DNA of 64,000 nt from Liolophura sinensis (lineage: Eukaryota > Mollusca > Polyplacophora > Chitonida > Chitonidae), in assembly GCF_032854445.1 (NCBI RefSeq), contig NC_088303.1, forward strand, positions 15,321,501 through 15,385,500. The letters are read 5' to 3'. Positions 56,617 to 64,000 of this stretch are shown in pieces. The notes under the pieces are model-generated. The model had not been told where the DNA came from. It saw nothing but the letters and a program-made list of their open reading frames with translations, and ran no database searches. How positions within the stretch are numbered: the stretch's first letter is position 1; every line of letters begins with the position of its first letter. The position numbers were made by a program, and so were the translations under genes.

Positions 56617-57071
56617 GGACACAGACCCCCATTACAACTTCCGTTTTTCGGTAGGGACGATTGTAGTTCTGTGAATTTTAGGGTATAAAGTCTTTTTTTG
56701 CTCCCAGGCGTCCATTTTTGGTGCACAGGTGCATGCTTGGTATTAAAATGCTGGAAACTGTCTAAACTTTGAGGAGGTATGAGCTTTATTGATGAAAGTT
56801 TGAAACTCTGGGCGAGAGGACACAAGGTGTGAGGTAGTGATGAGGCTGCGAGTGACGTCCCCTTGGCGTTGCTAGGCACGCCTCCCAGCTGCCGGCATGG
56901 AAAGGTCCAGATTTTGACGGTCAACCTATGTCAAGATTTTTATGGCTTCTTTCTCACAGGCTGGGCCAGGTATGCACCAAAGCTTATTGGCCACGGAATG
57001 TTTGGGACTGAGCTACAGTGCTAGACGTTAACATTGTCGCTTATGGAAAATTAATGGGGGTCCGAGGCCTG
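56617..57071 (+). repeat. 455-bp terminal direct repeat, right copy
   Basis: See 52479-52933. On the minus strand it lies about 0.9 kb upstream of the transposase start codon, so it might supply the promoter. Confidence 0.95.
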
Positions 57072-57560
57072 ATACGTGGCTACTGGGCAGACAGTGGCCT
57101 TCAGCAAATTACATAACAGCAAACACCACCCCACTTTAAATGAAGCAGGTCAGAGAAAAGAAGCAAATGCATCCCTTGTGTGATTCTGATTTGTGACGCT
57201 GTATGCCTATATGCAAGAATAGTCCATCTAGATGTGCTATTTTGAAATTCTGACATTTATAGGAACAGTGAGTCCATCCCCACTTGTCAAAAAAACTGCC
57301 TCTGATTTCCAAACTCAGGACTCCATGGAACTGCATGATCTCAGTGAGGTCTACACTGACAGCACCCAAACATACCTGCCCTAAAAATTCAAGTTATGCT
57401 CATCTGTGATATGTCACTCTTTACGCTCGCTTTACATCCCTGCCACGGCTAGACAGAAGTCCTAACGAATGATATCCATAACACGTACAAACCGAAACAA
57501 GTTGACTTCACAAACACGATAATTAATCGTAATTATCTACAGGAACTGAACTTACTCTAC
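57072..57560. other. Gene-free stretch right of the element
   Basis: Short frames on both strands near 57136-57369 lack any recognisable domain. I find no UreF or LEKR1-like exon here. Confidence 0.4.
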
Positions 57561-57563
57561 GAT

Positions 57564-57678
57564 AGTTCAATTAAATTAATCGTTGAGGTCTATTTTCAAC
57601 AATTCCTTACATTTACTCGAGGCAGGTAAATATCAGAATTTGTTAAAAATAGACCTCAACGTTTTATTTAATTGAACT
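57564..57678. repeat. Imperfect inverted repeat (hairpin) upstream of UreF
   Basis: Arms of about 42 bp: 'agttcaattaaattaatcgt', 'tgaggtctattttcaacaat' on the left, mirrored by 'gttaaaaatagacctcaacg', 'ttttatttaattgaact' on the right, with a loop of about 30 bases. Three or four mismatches. It could be a small foldback element or a structural motif 330 bp upstream of the UreF start codon. Confidence 0.8.
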
Positions 57679-58008
57679 AGCGCTACGACATCACGACGAA
57701 CTTCGAGAAAAGAATTATGGCGTCTTTTTCCATTTACCAATGAAAATGAATCCTCCTGGTTTTTTGCTATCCTCCTGGTTTATTTTAAATGTTCAAGCCG
57801 AAGAGAGGTAGATTTTCTTCACAGAAAGGCTTGTTTCCTGAAGAAAATGGAAAAATCCCACCCTGAGCGCACCACACGTTTTGGCCTGTCTATTACCGCC
57901 ATCTTGAAACCAATGTAAACAACATCCGGGCACTGTGATGACACTGACGAGTAAAGGGGCGTAACCGAGTTGTTGACAACCTGACAGTTTCTCGGAGATA
58001 ATGGGAGG

Positions 58009-58054
58009 ATGGAAAGCCTAAAGTTTCTTACAGTTTTGCAAGTCTCAGACAGTG
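58009..58054 (+). CDS. ureF: UreF exon 1
   Basis: ATG at 58009, MESLKFLTVLQVSDS, donor GACAGTG|GTAAGA, phase 1 out. The phase-1 G joins CA of exon 2 to give Ala-16 of DSAFP, which confirms this short exon. Confidence 0.93.
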
Positions 58055-61000
58055 GTAAGAATGGGTGGTTTTGTGGACGTGTATGTCTTAAGGCATAAGC
58101 CAAATTATATACATCAAACTGTACAAAACGAAAATATATGCATTAAAATCAAAATGTAACCACCGGTAGACCGGATTTTCTGCTCTTGCTTGTAGGTTTG
58201 GCCTTAAGTACAATATAACCAAGTCTTGGTCATTGCGACAATTTTATGAGTTGTATGGTATTTTAGTTTTTAAAAGTTTAACACCTTTTTCAAGACTTCT
58301 GTTCAGATTCGTTCACTCAGTATTTATATCTTGTAGCTTGTTAAATGCACTTAACACATGCCATTAAAAGGGCCAAGCTAGGCCTGCGGATCGAACATTT
58401 TAAGTTCAAAGTCCATATTTTGAATTTAGATATAAGTAAGTATACTGTGGAGACCGCCCGATGTGGATTCTAGCAGATAAATATTTTCACATAATCAATT
58501 AACCATTTATCATTAGCGCTCCAGTATAATTGAAGAGTATGCAGATGACGAATTAATGGCTGCCTAGACTTAAGATTGGGCAGTCCGAATACCTGATGCC
58601 AAGGACAGTATAAAATATGAGATTGGGTTGTTCAGAGTGAGTAGGCTGTCTACAGTGTATGATGACTGTTGACCTTTATGTTTGTTCGGGAGAAATGCTA
58701 AATGTTGCAGTAGTAGACCTACCGTGACGGTTGATCCTGAGGACTCGCTCACCCATGCATGTACATGTGCGTATTTTAGACATGCATCACTAGGATGTTT
58801 TGCCATGTGGAACAAAATGATCTACATTGCTATGACTGCATTAGAGTAAGTTGACTGTATATATGCAGACTGTGAATTTTATAAGCCCAAGACTTTGTCA
58901 GGGACAGATTGTAGCTGAATGATTATGACTCGATAGCTTGTCTTTCAGTCTCTACAACATGCGAAATGTCATTGGTTCCATCCTAGCCTTCAGTGTTTGC
59001 GAGACATTGGTGGCATTAAGAAGTTGAAAGCACTCATATAACACTTATGTAGTTAGTCTTATATGAAAGTCTGTGGAGACCACTTGCCTTCCGCTGACAC
59101 ATGTGACATTATACACTGCAGATACATGCATATGTACATGTCCTGCATTCAGATGGCATATACATGTGGAAATGCTCACTTTGTCAGTAAGATGTCAGTG
59201 AAATTAATTAGTAAATAAATAAATAAAAAAATGTATTTGTTCATGTACCAGTGTTGAGAAACTGCAGCTTTTAAAATTTTAATTTATGGATACTTATATA
59301 TTTTAATTATAGATACCTCTGTACACTTTGTTTTAATTCTTTTGACTTTGTTTTCTCCGTGGGTGTTTTTTTTTTTTTGTTGTATTTTTCAGTTAGTTCT
59401 CTAATTCCTGTCTTTCAGCATTCCCCACAGGTGGTTTCTCACACAGTGGAGGTTTGGAAGTTGCCTTGAAGTATAACTATGTTACTACATCAGGTCTGTA
59501 ACAGTGTCGTATGTGTTGCATGAAGCTTACTGAATACCCTAAATGACCATAAATTTTGCCTATGACTATAAACTTGCCCGTAGTTCCTGATTCTAAGATT
59601 CTATTAATTTTAGAACCATGTTTTGAGGTTTGCTTCGAACGTGAAATGATATTCTACTGGAAAATTATAAGTTTCAGCACCAAAAATAATATCTTGTGAC
59701 TTTTATTTGCCTCTAAAAACGCACTTTTGTGGGCAAAATGTTAGATCAATTTGGGTAGTTCAGTGAGTAAGGTGCACGATTTCTAACCATGCACAAGGCG
59801 CATGATTTTCAATTTCAATCCTGACCTTGGACAAGGATTTTTCTAGTCACTGCTACTCTCTTTGTTCATGGAAAAGCAGTAAGTGGTACTCTCTTATGTA
59901 AGTGGTATTCTCTTATGAAAAACCTCATATCTTCTAAACACCAAATGGTCTCAAGCTGAGTAATAAAGAGCAGGATGCATTTGTAATTGAATATCAGCAG
60001 ATGTCAACTGTAGCACTGTAATCAGCATAGTACTGAAAAAAAAAAGCTTGTAGAGTAGTTTTTCGTAAGTCCAGGATGTAAAGCACAAGAGGCTCCAGAC
60101 GAGTGGGTCAGGGTCCAGGATGTAAAGCACAAGAGGCTCCAGACGAGTGGGTCAGGACAAATATTCACACAGTGGTAATAATCATAATGATGCGCAGGTT
60201 TCGCCCATTACTCATGCAGCTTTGTCTGAATTATTCATCTTTTAAATTGGATCAGCCAATGAGGACTGTATCATCAGTTAAAATCTAGCTTTAATTTTTT
60301 TTTACTATGTTGTTCTTTTTTTTTTCAAATGTTAAACAAAACATAATCATGAATATTTATACAATTTTTAATTTCTTCTTTTAGAAAAATTGGAACAATT
60401 CTTGGTGTGCTCACTTGAAAATGCAGGTATGTGTAGAGAATCTAGATTGATGTCATTTAATAAGCATGGTGTATATACATGGAAGGAATATTTATTTTTT
60501 TGCTTGGGTTTTTACACCATACCATTACTTATACTCATTAGATTTTGGATGGAGGAAATTGAGCATGGGCCACCCTTTTCACAAAACGTCGTAAGTCAGT
60601 TTTTCTTGTAAATAATGTTGCCTTAAGGCACAGTAACACACTATTTTTTACGAAAATATTTACGAGAAATATGACTTTTCTGATAGCAGCCCCTGAGCTC
60701 ATTCCCTTGACAACTTGCTGACCTAAAGCTGCAGTCAAACCAGAGAAAATTGGATTTGAACACCTAACATCAGGCTGTGATCAAGCGCTAGGGACACTTT
60801 AGGTCACTTAAACAGCAATGATGTCACTAGGGAAAGGATTTTGTCATGTTCAGCTTTATAAGTTTGAATAAAAGAAGCTTTCATACTGAATGAAATTATA
60901 CCAAAACCTGTTTTATGTACCTTTAAGCATTGCCTAAATTTCATGGCCTAAGTTAAATTAATAAACAAGCAGGCGCCAATCTTAGGTGCTCTTCAGAATT

Positions 61001-63009
61001 CATATATACAGTTACAAGATTTCACGACACCTGTTTTGTTGAATTTCCAGGATCCTTCAGTTTGCCATTTTTGACAGCTGCTTTCAAGAACTGCTTTGAT
61101 GTTGTCAAAGTGAGAAGTCTTGATCACCTGATAGATGTGTCGACAACGAATCATGTGGCAAAACGTGCTTCAGTTAGACAGGTATGCTAAAGAGCTTATG
61201 GTTGAGACCCATAACAGTAAAGATAATATTTTGTTTTTGTTTTGTTTTTTCCATAGTTCAGAAAAATTTAAATTAAGCATTGTAAGTTAGAATATAACTA
61301 TGTTTACAATCAAAACCAAACAAATCACTGACAACACCACTGCTCAATGAGGGGTTGTACTACATTCATGCGTTACTAATTCAGGGGAGATCACTATTGG
61401 AGATGTGTCACAGAACATTGGATAGGAACAATCTGTCCAGCCTGTGGGAAGGACTGAGTCATTGTCACCAGCCTGTTGTATTAGGTTCAGTGTGTGGGGT
61501 GATTGGGCTGCCACTACAGGCTACTCAGACTATGTTCATGTTCGGCATCCTGAGAACAGTGGTGGCCAGTGCAGTGCGCCTTGACATAATTGGACCAGTA
61601 CAGGTAATGGGACTAGTTGTCTCCCCTTTGTGTGGATTTGTTTTGTTTTTTGTTTTGTTTTTAATTCAATTTTGAATTTGCTAGTGGAGCACAGTGTGCC
61701 AGGAGCCTCTTACTATTCCAGTCGCTGTGAGTTCAAGTCCAGCTCATGCTGGCTTTCTGTCCAGTTGTACATGGAGAGATCCGTCAGCAACCTTTAAATG
61801 GTCTTCGGTTTGAACATGGTTGCCTCCCACCATAATGCTGGCTGCAGTCGTATAAGTGAAATACTCTTGGGTATGACGTAGTACTCCAGTGAAATAATTT
61901 AATCAAATATATAAATCGATTTTGAATTTATTAACATGTTAGCCCAGCTTCTACTAAGCAGAGAACCCCTGAAGATATTCAGGCCTAACTTGTGTGCTCT
62001 ATTCTTTATTTCTGTCTTTGTGATTTGTGGTCAACCTGTTAACATGTTTCTGAGAACTTAATTTGCTTAAATCTTAATATGTCTGTATTCTTAATAGTAG
62101 CTTTACATCAGGAGGTTTGTCAGGTACATTTTACCTGAAGGCGATTTCTTCCCCAGCCTCTGCTCAGTTTCCTCCACCCATAAACCAAAATGTTGTATAA
62201 ATTATGAAGTTCATTGGAATACCATACAAATCAAATGCTATATCATTATGACATTAAATTTGGTCCATAACTGCTCATTTTGCCTGATTCTGAGAGGTGT
62301 ATTGATCTTAGAATGGTGTTTTTTTTTAAGGTTTGTTTGATGAGTATGATACCTTACAGGAAAAATTTTCAGTACCAAAAGTAGTATTTTATAATCTTAC
62401 TTTGCCTGTAAAATGTAACTTTTGGGGTGAAGTTTTAAGCCATTTACAGTAAATCAGTGTCAAACCCTTTGTGTTGGCAGGCTCAGCTGATCCAGCATAA
62501 GATCCAGGCTCTGATTCCAGCTATAATAGCCAGGTAACTATCTGCATAACAAGTGTGAAGGCTCATCAGTACTGAAAAATGTGTCTTCTGCTCATTTAGT
62601 GATGGAAATGACATCAAGGGTATTTAAAATTAAAACAGCGTCACAATGCTTTATATTTTTAGTACCACACAGTATGGTAATGCAAATTAAAGTATTGACA
62701 AATTTTATGAAGAGGTCAAAATGTGAACATTTAGGGCTGAAAAATAAGTGCTAAAATTATGTTATTTATGCAAGTCTGAAATGGATTCACCTGACATTAT
62801 TTACAAAGGTTATTGAGATGTTAAATGTTGATTTAAATAAAGTTAATAACTACAAATCAGGCTTACTCTTTGTGAAAATTTCTAAATTTGTGTCTCTGTT
62901 TTTCAGGAATGAAGACAAGGAGCCTGATGCTGCTGCTTTAGCTTTCCCTCATGTTGATGTTGTTCAAAACTGTCAAGACACACTGTACTCAAAACTGTTC
63001 TACTCATGA
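58009..63009 (+). CDS. ureF: Urease accessory protein UreF, full 7-exon span
   Basis: Seven exons join to 222 codons plus TGA, the usual UreF length (about 220-240). UreF forms a cytosolic complex with UreD/UreH and UreG that delivers Ni2+ to the urease active site and gates UreG GTP hydrolysis. The N terminus MESLKFLTVLQVSDSAFPTG leads directly into GGFSHSGGLEVAL, the hallmark 'DS.FP.GGF.HS.GLE' motif at residues 14-29. After that come helices with FLTAAFKNCF, the VRQGRSLLEM block, then HQPVVLGSVCGVIGLP and AVRLDIIGPVQAQ, the conserved C-terminal 'H...FG......G.' and 'A.RL...G...Q' segments. Start: ATG with A at -3 and G at +4. Urease genes survive in molluscs and other invertebrates but are absent from vertebrates. 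All junctions phase cleanly. Confidence 0.95.
58055..59418 (+). other. UreF intron 1
   Basis: A 1364-bp intron with no recognisable repeat or open frame beyond short AT-rich runs (for example 'aaataaataaataaa' at about 59213) and a T-rich tract at about 59370. The last feature before the acceptor is CCTGTCTTTCAG. Confidence 0.75.
59419..59493 (+). CDS. ureF: UreF exon 2
   Basis: CTGTCTTTCAG|CATTCCCC to ACATCAG|GTCTGT. Encodes AFPTGGFSHSGGLEVALKYN then YVTTS, the defining UreF motif. The donor GTCTGT is weak. Phase 1 out. Confidence 0.95.
60068..60155. repeat. 44-bp block duplicated in tandem
   Basis: 'gtccaggatgtaaagcacaa' plus 'gaggctccagacgagtgggt' plus 'cagg' occurs twice head to tail in UreF intron 2, without visible difference. 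Confidence 0.93.
60385..60426 (+). CDS. ureF: UreF exon 3
   Basis: TTCTTTTAG|AAAAATTG to AATGCAG|GTATGT. Encodes EKLEQFLVCSLENA. Only 42 bp. Phase 1 to phase 1. Confidence 0.9.
61051..61181 (+). CDS. ureF: UreF exon 4
   Basis: GAATTTCCAG|GATCCTTC to AGACAG|GTATGC. Encodes SFSLPFLTAAFKNCFDVVKV then RSLDHLIDVSTNHVAKRASV and RQ. Phase 0 out. Confidence 0.93.
61385..61603 (+). CDS. ureF: UreF exon 5
   Basis: ACTAATTCAG|GGGAGATC to GTACAG|GTAATG. Encodes GRSLLEMCHRTLDRNNLSSL then HQPVVLGSVCGVIGLPLQAT and AVRLDIIGPVQ. Phase 0 at both ends. Confidence 0.95.
61680..61905 (+). mobile_element. tRNA-related SINE in UreF intron 5
   Basis: Plus orientation: head 'gtggagcacagtgtgccagg', box-B-like 'gtgagttcaagtccagctc', middle 'gagagatccgtcagcaacct', then 'tcccaccataatgctggctg' and 'cagtcgtataagtgaaatac'. 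It starts about 77 bp after the exon 5 donor. Confidence 0.85.
62481..62533 (+). CDS. ureF: UreF exon 6
   Basis: TGTGTTGGCAG|GCTCAGCTG to ATAGCCAG|GTAACT. Encodes AQLIQHKIQALIPAIIA. Phase 2 out. Confidence 0.92.
62907..63009 (+). CDS. ureF: UreF exon 7, C terminus and stop
   Basis: TGTTTTTCAG|GAATGAAG to TGA at 63007-63009. Encodes NEDKEPDAAALAFPHVDVVQ then NCQDTLYSKLFYS. The '..D........P..D......... LYSRLF' ending is typical of UreF. Confidence 0.94.
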
Positions 63010-64000
63010 TTCAAACCCTTACAGTTGCTCATTTAAACATCTACCATGAGTACTTAGACCACGCATAAGAACTCTTTACTGGATCTCAAGCTACAGAACA
63101 TCACAGGAAGTCTTACATTTTGCTTTCGTAAACAGCTTTAGATTGTCTGATTCAAGGTTTATAACACTGTTTATCTCGAAATATTGTACCGAGGAATGTC
63201 CAAGCCAAAAATTTGGATAAAAAAAGCTTTGAATAGTCTAATCTGCTCATACCTGTAAATAATTGGAGTTTTGGAGGCTTTAATGCGAGTCATATATGGT
63301 TAGAGTATGTTTTGGTTTGGAAGATACCCCGTGGAAAATTCATGTTAAAATAGAATGGAATTGAATGTCAATTGGGTGGAAAAAAGCTGGTTGTAAGATC
63401 TGCAATTCGTTAAACATTTTGCACATAGTTGTAGAAAGAGGTTATATGATGAAGTACTGCGTTTTGATGGAAATGTTATGTTTCCATTCACATAATGTTC
63501 AATTCACTTGTCATAAACAGCCAAAAATACTTAAAATGCTGAGACTGTTTGATATGTCAGATTTCAGTGCTGCCATATACACCTGTCTGTGGAAACAATG
63601 AAGCAGAGAAAATCAAACAAGGTGGTATTTTACATCACACATATGTGCAATACTCTCACTGAATGTGATCAAGTCATTGTGTTATACACATTATTCTGTA
63701 CATATAGGTCTAAGAATCTCAAATCACAGATGTATTATTATCATTTAATACTACATCTGTATACAGTGGTAAATATGTGCAAGTTCAGGCTGGTTAACCA
63801 TGACACTTGTTGCTACAAATGTACTCTAGCAAATTCAGTTTGTTATGATTATTAAAGTCAATACACGAAATACCTTCCGTACTTGATCTATTATGTCATG
63901 CAGATTTGTTTTTGTTTTCTGTGGGAGTAACTTGGCCTTATATTAATTCCAGTTCTACGTGTATTGCCATTTCTTGTACCAGGAAGATTGTAATGCAAGC
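63010..64000 (+). other. UreF 3' untranslated region and downstream DNA
   Basis: No coding sequence seen. A possible poly(A) signal ATTAAA lies at 63851-63856, which would give a 3' UTR of about 850 bases. Short open frames at 63365-63601 and 63589-63855 fall inside it and have no recognisable domain. Confidence 0.55.

Larger units (their letters stand above)
52479..57071. mobile_element. 4.6-kb element: Mutator-like transposase plus His-Me finger ORF between 455-bp direct repeats
   Basis: Two 455-bp direct repeats (52479-52933 and 56617-57071, one visible difference) bound about 3.7 kb holding an intact transposase ORF (-) and a frameshifted His-Me-finger ORF (+) arranged tail to tail. Each repeat begins GGACACAGACCCCCATTA and ends TAATGGGGGTCCGAGGCCTG, so its ends, and hence the ends of the whole element, share the inverted core GACCCCCATTA. 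I see no clear target-site duplication at the outer flanks (..GTGTCATTGAT / ATACGTGGCT..). The near identity of the repeats argues for recent activity. Confidence 0.75.

Noticed and set aside
57819-58103. Minus-strand 94-codon frame over the UreF start
   Set aside because: It overlaps UreF exon 1 and its promoter in antisense and has no recognisable domain or splice context.
59745-59835. tRNA-like stretch 'gggtagttcagtgagtaagg' in UreF intron 2
   Set aside because: It has box-A-like sequence but I could not pair an acceptor stem or anticodon arm; probably a SINE head fragment.

Overview
The window is animal nuclear DNA. Genes are split into many short exons bounded by GT/AG splice sites, introns are long and AT-rich, and much of the rest is interspersed or tandem repeat. 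The genes and repeats fit a marine mollusc or another lophotrochozoan best. A urease accessory gene (UreF) is present, a large invertebrate-type Mutator transposase is intact, tRNA-related SINEs ending in short AT-rich tails are scattered through the introns, and the palindrome TACATGTA is conspicuously common. The species cannot be fixed from sequence reading alone.

Layout. 1-14.2 kb: no convincing host gene. It holds a 78-bp tandem array, three decayed non-LTR retrotransposons (about 490-1430 +, 8750-10930 +, 11040-13060 -) and members of several dispersed repeat families. 14.29-34.07 kb (+): a complete 16-exon SLC5-type sodium/solute symporter gene (622 codons, closest in style to the sodium-coupled monocarboxylate/multivitamin group). 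Every exon junction can be phased, and its introns hold about 7 kb of tandem arrays. 34.2-39.0 kb: convergent intergenic DNA. 39.05-51.94 kb (-): a coiled-coil gene that I read as LEKR1-like, 16 exons, with an apparently frame-damaged last exon. 52.48-57.07 kb: a 4.6-kb mobile element bounded by two 455-bp direct repeats that differ at one visible base. It carries an intact 684-aa Mutator-like transposase (-) and a frameshifted His-Me-finger (homing-endonuclease-like) ORF (+). 58.01-63.01 kb (+): a complete 7-exon UreF gene (222 aa).

The three host genes have no obvious shared pathway. UreF serves nickel loading of urease in the cytosol. The SLC5 protein is a plasma-membrane Na+-coupled carrier. 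The LEKR1-like protein is a long coiled coil of unknown role.

The most unusual observations are: (a) intron 14 of the symporter gene is a 2.2-kb array made from the last 25 bases of exon 14 plus its own 5' splice site; (b) five intronic tandem arrays start within about 110 bp of a 5' splice site; (c) the Mutator/His-Me element has LTR-like direct terminal repeats whose ends are also inverted; (d) two arrays in different introns of the LEKR1-like gene have 51-bp and 35-bp units that derive from one ancestral unit.
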